NCBI RefSeq assembly: GCF_900100765.1
Contig: NZ_FNFO01000011.1
Span: 1-64,000, forward strand
Reading direction: 5' to 3'
DNA: 64,000 bases
Origin: Catalinimonas alkaloidigena
GTDB lineage: Bacteria > Bacteroidota > Bacteroidia > Cytophagales > Flexibacteraceae
The translations under genes were made by a program, and so were the position numbers. This document shows, piece by piece, positions 1 through 9,073 of this stretch. Numbering within the stretch: position 1 is the first letter of the stretch; every line of letters begins with the position of its first letter. The notes beneath the pieces are model-generated. The model was not told where the DNA came from, searched no databases, and saw nothing but the letters and a program-made list of their open reading frames with translations.

Positions 1-189
1 TTGGGTATAAGACGCCCGAAACTATCTACAACCTAGCCGCTTGAACCAACTTAAATTCTAACGAACGCTGTCCTAACATTGGGGACCACCATAGGTTTCA
101 TTCTCCGTATCATTTACTAAGTTGTTGCCAATACGCCTCCTACTTTCGAAAGACAGATCCGTATCGAATGATCACCAGCGCTTCTACTC

Positions 190-1056
190 ATGACCTTCCT
201 AAAGCGAATAGCCCTGATTACAATTTCTGTAGTTGCCGTGTTGGTGGCGGGTCTATACCTTTTCTTATATGTGTATCAACCGCCCTTGTCTGAAAAATAC
301 GGTCAGGTAGACGCTCAGTTGTTTATGGGGGAGGCTGACCATCAACCTTTGATTGTTGCGTTTGGGGGCAGCCAGGGGGGGAATACATGGGCGGAAGTGT
401 ACTGGGCAGGGATGAGAAACCGATTGTTGCAGCAAGGTTACGCGGTTCTGGCGATTGGTTATTTCAATACTACCAACACCCCTGAAACCCTGGACCGCAT
501 TTCGCTGGATGCCATCTATGACATGATCATGAGCATAAGCCATCGGCCAGGCATCAATCAGGACAAGATAGCCCTTCTGGGCAGCTCAAAGGGCGGAGAA
601 CTGGTGCTGAATCTGGCGAGCCGCTACGAGGAGTTCGATGCGGTGGTGGCACTGGTCCCTTCACATGTGACCTTTCCAGCCCTCACGGCTTCGGGAAGCA
701 CCTCGTCCTGGATGGTGCACAATCAGGAAATACCTACTTTCAAACGACCCTTCCCGGCCATTTGGCGTTTGCTGAAAGGCGATCCTCAGGGTGGGCTGCG
801 CGTGATCCTGGAAAACGAAACCTATTCGAAACAAGCGGAAATCGACGTGGAAAAGATAAGGGGTCCCCTGTTGTTGTTATCCGCCAGATACGACGAACTC
901 TGGCCTTCTGCATACATGTCGGATCGAGTAGTGGCACGATTAAAAGCGCATCAATTTCCCTACTACTACCAACATATCTCTTTTGAAGGCAAGCATCACG
1001 ATACGAAGGAACATTTCGAGGTGGTGTTTCAATTTCTGGATGAGCATTTTAAGTGA
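190..1056 (+). CDS. Membrane-anchored alpha/beta hydrolase, BAAT C-terminal type
   Basis: The N-terminus has a hydrophobic segment at about residues 6-28, which could be a signal anchor, so the enzyme probably acts outside the cytoplasm. The fold reads as an alpha/beta hydrolase. The nucleophile elbow is GSSKGG with Ser133, the acid is probably Asp235 in RYDELWPS and the base His269 or His270 in GKHHD. The order and spacing resemble the C-terminal catalytic domain of bile-acid-CoA:amino acid N-acyltransferase/acyl-CoA thioesterase proteins. The usual N-terminal Ig-like domain of that family is absent. The substrate is unknown. The start ATG gives the hydrophobic N-terminus directly. It stands alone, followed by an intergenic palindrome. 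Confidence 0.75.
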   Translation: MTFLKRIALITISVVAVLVAGLYLFLYVYQPPLSEKYGQVDAQLFMGEADHQPLIVAFGGSQGGNTWAEVYWAGMRNRLLQQGYAVLAIGYFNTTNTPETLDRISLDAIYDMIMSISHRPGINQDKIALLGSSKGGELVLNLASRYEEFDAVVALVPSHVTFPALTASGSTSSWMVHNQEIPTFKRPFPAIWRLLKGDPQGGLRVILENETYSKQAEIDVEKIRGPLLLLSARYDELWPSAYMSDRVVARLKAHQFPYYYQHISFEGKHHDTKEHFEVVFQFLDEHFK

Positions 1057-1113
1057 ACCCGTTCAAAGTTTTCTGTCAAACATCCAACCTATCAGCACTA
1101 GAAATGATCCTTG

Positions 1114-1142
1114 TTACTTTTTGTCATTGCCACAAAAAGTAA
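1114..1142. repeat. Intergenic inverted repeat, possible bidirectional terminator
   Basis: Perfect 11-bp arms TTACTTTTTGT and ACAAAAAGTAA flank a 7-base loop. The element lies between the hydrolase on the plus strand and the permease on the minus strand, which converge here. It could end transcription from both sides or be a dispersed intergenic repeat. The rest of this 264-bp gap shows no gene. Confidence 0.5.
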
Positions 1143-1320
1143 CCAAAAAAGTCTAGAAAATTCAAAGCTTCCTCACGCAGGGCCACCGTGCGCCCCCGCT
1201 AAATTTCCAGGCCCCCGCACCTCATTCTTGCACAGAAGCATTTGTGAAACGTGAAAAACTTTGAGTCACTTCAGTGACAGGAAGAAGTGGAGCCTAGCGG
1301 GTGGAGGCTGACTTCGAGGC

Positions 1321-3966
1321 TCACTCGCTTTTCAGCACGTCGGCGGGGTTGGTGCGCGCCACTTTCCAGGTCTGAGAACCGATCATTAGCGCGGCGATGC
1401 TGCCCACCGCGACCGTTCCCAGCACCAGCGCGCCCCAGCCGATGGGCGGGTGGTAGGCGAAATTGGGCAGGATCACCCGCTCGAAAAAGAGGTAGGTCAC
1501 CGGGAGTGCCACGGCCGCGGCCAGCCCCAGCAACATCAGAAAACCCCGACTCAACAGGTAGATCAGCCGGGCTTCGTCGGCCCCCAGCACTTTGCGAATG
1601 CTGACTTCTTTCAGGCGGGTTTCCGTAGTGAAGACCACCATGCCGAACAGCCCCATCGACGCGATGCAGATCGCCAGAAAGGCCAGAAACCCGATCACCT
1701 TGATCATCACCGAAAACTGATTGTACGCTTCCTCGATCTGGTCGTCGTAGAAGCGGGCTTCGAGTGGATGCACCGGGTCCAGCTGTTTCCAAGCCGCTTC
1801 GATTTGCGCCCGCGTGGTGGGCAAATCGCGCGAGACGATCTGGAGGTTCAGGTACCCGCCGGGCTCGTTGGCCGAATACCGGAACAGCACCGGATCGATT
1901 TTACTTTCGACCGTGCCGTAGTGGAAATCTTTCAATACTCCGACGATGGTCAGCTCCTTGCGGTCGGTCTTGAGCACCTCGCCGAGGGCCTGTTGCGGGT
2001 CCTGGTTGGCAATGTTGAACCGCTTCAGCACCTGTTCGTTCACGATCACCTCGCTTTCGGTTTCGCCTTCTGCCTTGGGGTGAAAATTGCGTCCGGCCAG
2101 AAACTGGTGTTGGTGAAGGGGCAGGTAATGCTCGTCGACGGCATTGAGCCAGACGTTGGTCGAATCCTGCGGGTCCTGGTACTTCACCGTGCTGCCGTAG
2201 TAGCTGCCCAGACTGGTCACCATGCGCGAGACACTGATGTCGCCCACGCCCGGAAGGGCCGCCAGCGCCTGTTTGACCGGTGCCGTCGGGTTGCCCTGGA
2301 GCTTGACGTTCAGGATGTTCTGGGTCGAATAGCCCAGGTCGAACGACACAAAGCTTTTGTACTGCTGGTAGCCGATCAGCGTGGTGGTGATGAACATCAA
2401 CGAAAACGTGTACTGCACCACGATCAGCGCCTTGCGCAACGTAATGCGGCGAAACAACGGCAACGCCGACATGTTTTTCATCACCTGCAAAGCGGGCAGG
2501 CGCGAGAAAAACAGGGCCGGTAGAACGCCGGCCACCAACCCGACCACCACCGCCAGGACCACAAACCAGGCCACCAGACGGAAGGAAAGTTGCAGGGTGA
2601 ACACGTCCGACAGGTAGCTACTCAGGCCCAGGAATTGCGTGCGCAGCACGGCGAACAGCACCACGGCGAACCCCAGCGCCAGCAGGGAAATAAAGACCGA
2701 TTCGATGAGGAACTGACCCAGCACCTGGCTGCGCAGGGCCCCGATCACCTTCCGCACCCCGACTTCGCGCGAACGGCGCAGCGACCGGGCAATGGACAAG
2801 TTGGTGTAGTTGAAACAGGCCGAGAGGATGACGACCAGCGCCAGCCCGCTCAGAATCCAGAGGGCCAGCGGAATCATGGTAGGGCCAATCGGGTTGGAGA
2901 GCGTCCTTCCCAGCACAATGTCGTGCAGCGGCTGTAGTTCCAGCGTAACGCTGAGGTGGGCGGAGGCCGGAAGTTGCGCGTTTTCGCGGGCGCAGAGCTG
3001 GGCCAGACGCGCCTCCACGTCCTGCACCGCGTCGGCCTGGGGCAGCGTCAGGTAGACGTAATTCATGTAGACATTTTCCCAGCTCAGGAAATCGCCGTCG
3101 CTGTCCTGCCCGTCGGCCGCCGCCATTTGGTTTTCGAGCGTAGCCAGCGAGGCCAGCACGTCAAAGCGCAGGTGCGAAAACTTGGGCAGGTCGCGCACCA
3201 CACCCGTCACGGTGTAGTCGAGGGTGTCGAGCCGCACGGTCTGACCCAGCGCGTCGGCCGTGCCGAACAGCCGCTCGGCGGTGGTTTCCGTCAGCACGAG
3301 CGAGTACGGTTCCTGCAGGGCCGTGGCCGGATTGCCCTGCCGAAGCGGGTAGGGAAGGACCTGGAACAGGTGGCCATCAGCCCAACGCCCCGACAGCGGA
3401 AGCGTTCGGTCGCCGACCTGGGCATCTCCTCCGAAGCCGTTGCGCAGGATCGTCACCGCGCCCAGTCCCGGAACGTTCTCCCGAATCGCTTTCCCGGCTT
3501 TGAGCGACGTACTGGCCAATTCCATGCCGGGGCCTTCCTGACGTTGCAAGGAGGTGACGATGCGGTAGACCTGTGCTTTGTTCGGCAGAAAATCATCGTA
3601 GGCGAACAAGTCGGCGAGCATCGAAAGCACCAGCAGACCGACCGACAGGCTAATGGCCAGCCCAATGACGTTGATGGCGGAAAACAGTGGATTACGCACG
3701 AGGCTGCGTCCGGACGTTTTAAGGTAGCTGCGAAGCATGATCGAATGGAGGGAAAGGTGGAGGAAATCGGGTGGACGGACGGTGTAGAGCCGGAGGAATT
3801 TGAGCACGTCGAGCACGTAAATCCACCGGGCGCGGCGGGGGCCGTACTGGCGCAGGTGGCGGTCGAAATATTCGTTCAGGTCGCCTTGCAGGTCTTCGAG
3901 CAGTTCGGGGCGGCAGTACCAGGCCAGGAAGCGCTGCGCCCAGCGGGGAGGTCGGGGGGTATTCAT
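1321..3966 (-). CDS. MacB/FtsX-type ABC transporter permease with PadR-linked prefix domain
   Basis: An 881-residue membrane protein. About 70 N-terminal residues (MNTPRPPRWAQRFLAWYC onward, including LLEDLQGDLNEYF) look like the permease prefix domain found in Bacteroidota permeases controlled by PadR. Then comes a first TM near residue 95, a large MacB-type periplasmic domain, three TMs, and a second half of periplasmic domain plus three TMs ending in TWKVARTNPADVLKSE. Two FtsX cores are visible (around SREVGVRKVIGA and LKEVSIRKVLGADE). No ATPase gene is next to it, so the ATP-binding partner must be encoded elsewhere or the protein works without one. The start is fixed by a 4-bp ATGA overlap with the upstream regulator. 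The reading frame stays open further upstream, but that part lies inside the regulator gene. Confidence 0.88.
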   Translation of the reverse strand: MNTPRPPRWAQRFLAWYCRPELLEDLQGDLNEYFDRHLRQYGPRRARWIYVLDVLKFLRLYTVRPPDFLHLSLHSIMLRSYLKTSGRSLVRNPLFSAINVIGLAISLSVGLLVLSMLADLFAYDDFLPNKAQVYRIVTSLQRQEGPGMELASTSLKAGKAIRENVPGLGAVTILRNGFGGDAQVGDRTLPLSGRWADGHLFQVLPYPLRQGNPATALQEPYSLVLTETTAERLFGTADALGQTVRLDTLDYTVTGVVRDLPKFSHLRFDVLASLATLENQMAAADGQDSDGDFLSWENVYMNYVYLTLPQADAVQDVEARLAQLCARENAQLPASAHLSVTLELQPLHDIVLGRTLSNPIGPTMIPLALWILSGLALVVILSACFNYTNLSIARSLRRSREVGVRKVIGALRSQVLGQFLIESVFISLLALGFAVVLFAVLRTQFLGLSSYLSDVFTLQLSFRLVAWFVVLAVVVGLVAGVLPALFFSRLPALQVMKNMSALPLFRRITLRKALIVVQYTFSLMFITTTLIGYQQYKSFVSFDLGYSTQNILNVKLQGNPTAPVKQALAALPGVGDISVSRMVTSLGSYYGSTVKYQDPQDSTNVWLNAVDEHYLPLHQHQFLAGRNFHPKAEGETESEVIVNEQVLKRFNIANQDPQQALGEVLKTDRKELTIVGVLKDFHYGTVESKIDPVLFRYSANEPGGYLNLQIVSRDLPTTRAQIEAAWKQLDPVHPLEARFYDDQIEEAYNQFSVMIKVIGFLAFLAICIASMGLFGMVVFTTETRLKEVSIRKVLGADEARLIYLLSRGFLMLLGLAAAVALPVTYLFFERVILPNFAYHPPIGWGALVLGTVAVGSIAALMIGSQTWKVARTNPADVLKSE

Positions 3967-4298
3967 AGCGAGCCTTTCAGCGAAAATTCGGGAATGATGC
4001 GCCACAGCCCGTCGCGGACCTCTTTGGTACGGACCAGGGCCACTTTCCCGGCGTGCGTTACCGTATAAAAGCGCTTGCGTTTGCCGCCCCGCACCTGCGT
4101 GGCCTCGCCGAGTTCGCTCTTCACCAATCCCTTCTTTTCCAGGCGGTTCAATACGGAATGGACCACGCCAAGTTTGGGTGCGCGGCCCGTGTGTTTTTCC
4201 AGTTCGTCGCAAATCGCCACACTGTAGGCCTCCTGCACCAGCGCCGCGATGGTGAGTAGCACCAGTTCTTCAAATTCGCCGAGGTGTGTTCCTTTCAT
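3963..4298 (-). CDS. PadR-family transcriptional regulator
   Basis: A 111-residue winged-helix protein. MKGTHLGEFEELVLLTIAAL begins the PadR domain, VVHSVLNRLEKKGLVKSEL is the recognition region and wing, and KRKRFYTVTHAGKVAL is the typical PadR strand. Its stop codon overlaps the permease start (ATGA), so the two are translated together. In Bacteroidota this regulator/permease pair is common and the regulator normally represses its own operon. The chosen ATG removes 34 residues of non-homologous leader. The ligand is unknown. Confidence 0.88.
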   Translation of the reverse strand: MKGTHLGEFEELVLLTIAALVQEAYSVAICDELEKHTGRAPKLGVVHSVLNRLEKKGLVKSELGEATQVRGGKRKRFYTVTHAGKVALVRTKEVRDGLWRIIPEFSLKGSL

Positions 4299-4699
4299 GC
4301 ATCCGGTAGTTATGCTCCGAATGTATGAAAAATTCCGATTACCTCTCCATTTGTATGTAAAATAAGGTTGAGCGGTTGGGAAGACAAGACGAGCGGCCAC
4401 CGAAAGGTTGCTGATTATGGCCTGTGCCCTCCCTGAGGCGTAGAAGTGTAGAAAATAGTGCTATAAAGAAATAAGGTTATGTATATCAGATAAATAGGAA
4501 GACAGAAAAGAGTGATGTTAGGGTTGCGCCATTGCACAGAGACAGCGATGAAAGCAAAGGGTGATTGAAAATCAAAATGAAATCGCATTTTTAGGGCGCT
4601 TATTCGGAATTATATTTCATTTTCGGGGTATATTTCCGAATATTAGTCATCGGGTTTCGCCACCACGCCCACCTCGCTTCTTTATCCACGCCTTTCCTT
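4299..4699. promoter_or_regulatory. Divergent intergenic region between padR-type gene and aminotransferase
   Basis: This 401-bp AT-rich stretch has no gene and must hold promoters for both directions. Two TGTATG direct repeats at 4322 and 4352 are 30 bp apart, just upstream of the PadR gene, and could be regulator sites. On the other side an inverted repeat ATTCGGAA (4602-4609) and TTCCGAAT (4634-4641) lies 60-100 bp before the aminotransferase. Function is inferred from position only. Confidence 0.35.
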
Positions 4700-5983
4700 A
4701 TGCAACGACGTAATTTCCTGACCCGACTGGCCGGAACGGCCGGACTTTTGACCACCGGTGGTATGACCAGCGTGCTACAGGCGCGTAACCTGCACGAAGG
4801 CCTCGCCCGCCTGCGGGATCAGCCCCCGCTCGATGCCGTACGCGACGAAGAAGCCTGGAACCGTGTGCGGCAGGCCTATACGGTATCGCGAACGGTGATC
4901 AACCTCAACAACGGCGGGGTAAGTCCGCAGCCGCTGGTGGTGCAAGATGCCGTCGACCGCTTCTACCGCTACTCGAACGAAGCGCCGTCGTATTACATGT
5001 GGCGGGTGCTGGACATGGGACGCGAACCCCTGCGCCGCCAGTTGGCCGACTTTGCGGGCTGTTCACCGGACGAGCTGGCCATTCACCGCAACACGACCGA
5101 AGCCCTGGCGACGGCCATTTTCGGGATTCCGCTGAAGAAAGGCGACGAGGTGGTGCTGACCAAACAGGATTATCCGAACATGATCAACGCCTGGAAGCAG
5201 CGTGAGCTGCGCGACGGCATCAAACTGGTGTGGATCAACCTGGCGTTGCCGAGCGACAATGAAGCGGCGCTGGCGAAGAGCTATACCGACGCCTTCACGA
5301 ACAAAACGAAGGTGGTGCATGTCACGCACATGATCAACTGGACCGGGCAGGTGCTGCCGGCCGCACGCATTTGCGAAGAGGCCCGGCAACGGGGCATCCT
5401 GTCGGTGGTGGACGGCGCCCATACCTTCGCCCACATCGACTACCGCATTCCCGACCTGAAACCCGATTATTTCGGTACGTCGCTGCACAAGTGGATGTGT
5501 GCGCCGTTCGGCACCGGGTTGCTCTACGTGAAGAAAGACAAGATCAACGACCTGTGGCCGCTCTTCGGGACAAACGATCCGAAAAGCGACGACATCCGGA
5601 AGTTTGAGTCGCTGGGCACCCGCTCGTTTGCCAACGAACAGGCCATTGCGCAGGCGCTGGATTTCCACCTGGCCATCGGCGGGGAGCTGAAAGAGCAGCG
5701 CCTCCGCTATCTGAAAGACTACTGGGCCGAACAGGTGAAAGACTTGCCCCGCGTGCGCTTCAACACGCCGCTGCACCCCGATTTTTCGTGTGCCCTGGCC
5801 AACGTCACCATCGACGGTCTTGACCCGAACGAGTTCGGCAACCGCCTGTTCAACGAGTACAAGATCCACACGACAACGGTCAACTGGGAGCAGATCCACG
5901 GCGTGCGCGTGACCCCCCACGTCTACACCTCGCTCCGCGACCTCGATCTCCTCGTGGAAGCCATCAAGAAAATGGCGACGTAG
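4700..5983 (+). CDS. Tat-exported class V PLP-dependent aminotransferase
   Basis: The N-terminus QRRNFLTRLAGTAGLLTTGG is a twin-arginine signal, so the folded PLP enzyme is predicted to cross to the periplasm. The body is fold-type I class V (isopenicillin-N epimerase/cysteine-desulfurase-like). INLNNGGVSPQP is the N-terminal substrate loop, VVDGAHTFAHID carries the cofactor Asp, and Lys264 in TSLHKWMCAPFG is the Schiff-base lysine. The length of 427 residues suits the family plus a signal. The activity may be transamination, epimerization or lyase, and sequence alone does not decide. It is one of three Tat-marked amine or amino-acid enzymes within 9 kb. The 118-bp space to the convergent GH20 gene holds no gene. 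Confidence 0.85.
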   Translation: MQRRNFLTRLAGTAGLLTTGGMTSVLQARNLHEGLARLRDQPPLDAVRDEEAWNRVRQAYTVSRTVINLNNGGVSPQPLVVQDAVDRFYRYSNEAPSYYMWRVLDMGREPLRRQLADFAGCSPDELAIHRNTTEALATAIFGIPLKKGDEVVLTKQDYPNMINAWKQRELRDGIKLVWINLALPSDNEAALAKSYTDAFTNKTKVVHVTHMINWTGQVLPAARICEEARQRGILSVVDGAHTFAHIDYRIPDLKPDYFGTSLHKWMCAPFGTGLLYVKKDKINDLWPLFGTNDPKSDDIRKFESLGTRSFANEQAIAQALDFHLAIGGELKEQRLRYLKDYWAEQVKDLPRVRFNTPLHPDFSCALANVTIDGLDPNEFGNRLFNEYKIHTTTVNWEQIHGVRVTPHVYTSLRDLDLLVEAIKKMAT

Positions 5984-6101
5984 GGAAAGGGCAGCCCTTG
6001 ATCCAGTTGCGCTAGCAGTTAATCCTAAACGCTACCCCCACCTATTTGCGGTACAAGATGCGTACAGCACAACGGCAAGACGTCGGAGGAAGGCTGTGCA
6101 G

Positions 6102-8711
6102 TTAACGGTAGCGAATGGTGCCGTTTTCTACCCGTTGGCCCAGCGTGACGGTGCGCCCGCCGCGCCCGGTAGAGGTGAACAACCGTAGCTTGATCAGTCC
6201 CTGGGCCGGAATGGGGCCGGAATAGACCGGACTTTTGGCGGTAGGCGTTCGGCCGTTTGTGGTGTAGCGGAGGGTCAGCCCGGGCAGTTGCTGGTTGGCT
6301 TCCACCCGACCGTCGATGCTCCGGGCACCGGGTGTAGGAATGCGGTAGTGAAACCCACCGGCGTAATGGTCGAGGCGGGGGAGTTCGCGTTTGCCGACGA
6401 CGTTGACAAACTCCGACCAGGCGTCCTGATACAAGGCGGCGCTCCGAGCCGAATCGGGTTCTGTAGCCCAGGCAGGGGCGGGGGCCCAGGCGCGTTCGGC
6501 CATGCCGAGAAGTTTGGGCAACAGCCGGTATTCCATCGCTTCCGGACCCTGGATGGTCTCGCTCCACAACAATCCCTGGATGCCCACGATGTGTTCTTTG
6601 CCGTAGTCGGTGAGACGCGTTTTCCCGAGAAACGAAGTCGGCGAGAGCGGATTGCCCAGTTTGTCGGTCGTGACGTTCTTGAAGTAATCGTAGGGAATGA
6701 ACGAAAAGGGCTTGTCGAGGTCGAGAAAGGCCCCCCAGTAATAGCCCGGTTCGTCGAAGGCCTTCTGGTAGGCCATGTCGAAGTACAGGTTGCTCACCGG
6801 CGAAAGGACCACGTCGTACCCCGCGTTGGCCAGCTGGTAGGCCAAATCTTCCGCCCCCCAGCCCAGCACGTTGTTCCACACGTCGACCCGGACGCCTTCG
6901 CCCGCCCAGTCGGGGTTGGGAATCATGATCGGTTGTCCGTCGAGTTTGGTTTTCCGCAGGGCCACTTCTTCCCAGCCGTAGAGGTACAACCCCCGGCTTT
7001 CCAGCAGCGCTTTCACCTTGCCGTAGTAGTAATACCAGAGGTCGTTCGTGTGGCGGACGGTCGGGTCGGTAGCGATCAGTTGCTGGCAGGCCGGAGAGCC
7101 TTCCCATACCCCCGCGGGCACCTCGTCGCCACCCAGGTGAATCGTCTCCAGCGGCACGTCGGCCTCCCGGTACATCGCCTGGATTTCGTCGATCACTTTT
7201 TCCAGAAAGCGGTAGGTCGACGGCAGCGCCACGTTCATCACGTTGTCGTTCCAGAGTTGCACCGACCGGTAGCGCGACGTATCGTTCGGATCGGCCAGGC
7301 GGTAGCGGTTGGCGGCTTCCTCCTCGCCGGCGGCGTGAAGTTTCCGGTAGCGCGCTTCCATCGCCTGCACCGCGGCGCGGGCGTGTCCCGGCGACTCGAT
7401 TTCCGGAATCACCCGGATGTGGCGCGTGTGGGCATAACGAAGAATTTCCAGAAAATCGGTCCGCGTGTAGTAGCCGGAACCGTACAGCGTAGCCGCCGGT
7501 CCTGAGCCGTAGGAGGGAGGCAGGTGGTCGTTCCCGTCGGGATGGCTGCGGTGTGCCCCCACGTCGGTCAGTTCGGGCAGGCCGGGGATTTCGAGCCGCC
7601 ATCCTTCGTCTTCGCTGAAATGGAAGTGGAACACGTTCAGCTTGTAGAGCGCCATCAGGTCGAGGGTCTTCAGGAGCTGTTCTTTCGTCTGAAAGTGCCG
7701 CCCCACGTCCAGCAGAAACGCACGGAACCCGAACCGGGGCGCGTCTTCTACATCGACCGCCGGGATGGCCAGGGCGCGTTGGGACCTCTTCCAGGCGGTG
7801 GGGGGCAGGAGGGACTTGAGCGACTGAAGGCCGTAGAACATTCCGGCTCCGTCGGCGGCAGCCAGGGTGATGCGGTCCGGCGTTACCGACAGGTGATAGG
7901 CCTCCGGGGCGCCTTCGCGGCGTTGCAGGACGAGGGCTTTGCCGGTGGCCGCAGCGCGCTCCGGAAGGGGCCTGCCCAGGAGCGTGGCCATTTCGCCCTG
8001 CCAATAGGCCGCTTCTCCGGCGAAAGCTTTATCAGCGACCAGCACCACATCGCGATTCAGCACAAATGTGCCTTCTTTTTTCTGGTACGAAACGGGCGTC
8101 GGGAAAATCAAGGGCAACTCCTCGGCCGGAAGGTCACGGATGCCTTGGTTCTGATCAAACACCATTTCGGAGGTCATCGCGTCGACCCGGTCGTCGGGCG
8201 TGCGGGCAAACTGTTTCGGCTGCGTCGAAGGAATGATCTCGTAATGCGCTACCGGTTGGGGTTGCGTGGAAGCATCGTCCCAGACCCAGTACAGGCCCAG
8301 CGGGGCATCGGTCCGGTTGATGGACCAGTCGCTGGCGACAAACGTCACCTCCACCGATTGTCCGGCCGGAAGTCCCGGAAACGCCGGGCCGGACACGAGG
8401 CGAAACAGGTCGCCGTTCAGGTGCTCGATCCGAAAGCCCTTCGTCACCGACGCCGAGTCGATCAGCCGGGGCAGGTTGAAGTAGAGGGACCAGCCGGTGG
8501 TGGGGAGGTTTTGCTGGCTGGTATTTCGCAACGTAAACGCCGACTGAAACTGCGATTTTCCCTGGTGCTGGTTCTCTGTCAGTTCCCAGGAAACCGCGAG
8601 TTGCTGCAGATCGAACGAAGGTTGGGCGAGGGAAGAATACCCCAGGAAAAGGGTCAGCAGAAGGAGGAGCGCCGTACGTGCCAAGGAAAGAACAGGTCTA
8701 GTGATACACAA
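6102..8711 (-). CDS. Secreted GH20 beta-N-acetylhexosaminidase
   Basis: An 869-residue protein with a strong signal peptide (SLARTALLLLLTLFLGYSSLAQ). It has an N-terminal chitobiase carbohydrate-binding domain (WSLYFNLPR region), a GH20b domain (about 200-330), the catalytic TIM barrel with Asp-Glu in HLGGDEVPAGVW near residue 528, and a C-terminal domain with YTTNGRTPTAKSPVYSG. Such enzymes remove terminal GlcNAc/GalNAc from chitin oligosaccharides or glycoproteins by substrate-assisted catalysis. No ATG precedes the signal peptide in frame, and the start is probably TTG at the given end or a second TTG nine codons later. It stands alone, converging on the aminotransferase. Confidence 0.92.
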   Translation of the reverse strand: MCITRPVLSLARTALLLLLTLFLGYSSLAQPSFDLQQLAVSWELTENQHQGKSQFQSAFTLRNTSQQNLPTTGWSLYFNLPRLIDSASVTKGFRIEHLNGDLFRLVSGPAFPGLPAGQSVEVTFVASDWSINRTDAPLGLYWVWDDASTQPQPVAHYEIIPSTQPKQFARTPDDRVDAMTSEMVFDQNQGIRDLPAEELPLIFPTPVSYQKKEGTFVLNRDVVLVADKAFAGEAAYWQGEMATLLGRPLPERAAATGKALVLQRREGAPEAYHLSVTPDRITLAAADGAGMFYGLQSLKSLLPPTAWKRSQRALAIPAVDVEDAPRFGFRAFLLDVGRHFQTKEQLLKTLDLMALYKLNVFHFHFSEDEGWRLEIPGLPELTDVGAHRSHPDGNDHLPPSYGSGPAATLYGSGYYTRTDFLEILRYAHTRHIRVIPEIESPGHARAAVQAMEARYRKLHAAGEEEAANRYRLADPNDTSRYRSVQLWNDNVMNVALPSTYRFLEKVIDEIQAMYREADVPLETIHLGGDEVPAGVWEGSPACQQLIATDPTVRHTNDLWYYYYGKVKALLESRGLYLYGWEEVALRKTKLDGQPIMIPNPDWAGEGVRVDVWNNVLGWGAEDLAYQLANAGYDVVLSPVSNLYFDMAYQKAFDEPGYYWGAFLDLDKPFSFIPYDYFKNVTTDKLGNPLSPTSFLGKTRLTDYGKEHIVGIQGLLWSETIQGPEAMEYRLLPKLLGMAERAWAPAPAWATEPDSARSAALYQDAWSEFVNVVGKRELPRLDHYAGGFHYRIPTPGARSIDGRVEANQQLPGLTLRYTTNGRTPTAKSPVYSGPIPAQGLIKLRLFTSTGRGGRTVTLGQRVENGTIRYR

Positions 8712-9073
8712 GCGACCAGCGGTCGGCTGGTCATCACCGAATCGGGGCCGATCCGCCTGCCGGGGCGGTCTCCTGATCGGTAAGCAAGATTACAGAAAAA
8801 TGCCGGGATCGTTGCTGACGGGAACGGAACTACGTTTGCCGGGCGGGTGTTGGGCCGCGCCCCACTAGGTCCTAAAAAACGGATGGTCCCGCGGAGCGTA
8901 CCGCACTGAAAGCAAAGATTTGCCTTACTTCCGGGATTAACGTGATCACCCATCGGATACAGCGGATGGTCCGCAAAAGCACTAGCCAGAGGGAGAGCCG
9001 TAGAGAGAGAGTTAAAAGGCACAAAAAAAGGGCCGCCCCGCTGGGAGCGACCCGGTCTACTACAGGAATGACC
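8712..9073. other. Intergenic region, no gene seen
   Basis: This 362-bp stretch carries the upstream region of the GH20 gene and the terminator of the Hint-domain gene. Short open frames here have no recognizable domain or start signal. Confidence 0.5.
9022..9053 (-). terminator. Rho-independent terminator of the Hint-domain gene
   Basis: On the minus strand a 10-bp stem GGGTCGCTCC / GGGGCGGCCC (two G-U pairs) with a 4-base loop is followed by seven T residues. It lies about 20 bp after the stop codon of the Hint-domain gene. Confidence 0.8.

Noticed and set aside
6025-8004. A 659-codon open frame inside the GH20 gene on the same strand, different frame
   Set aside because: It has no domain, no signal and overlaps a well-supported GH20 gene. 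Long shadow frames are expected in GC-rich DNA.
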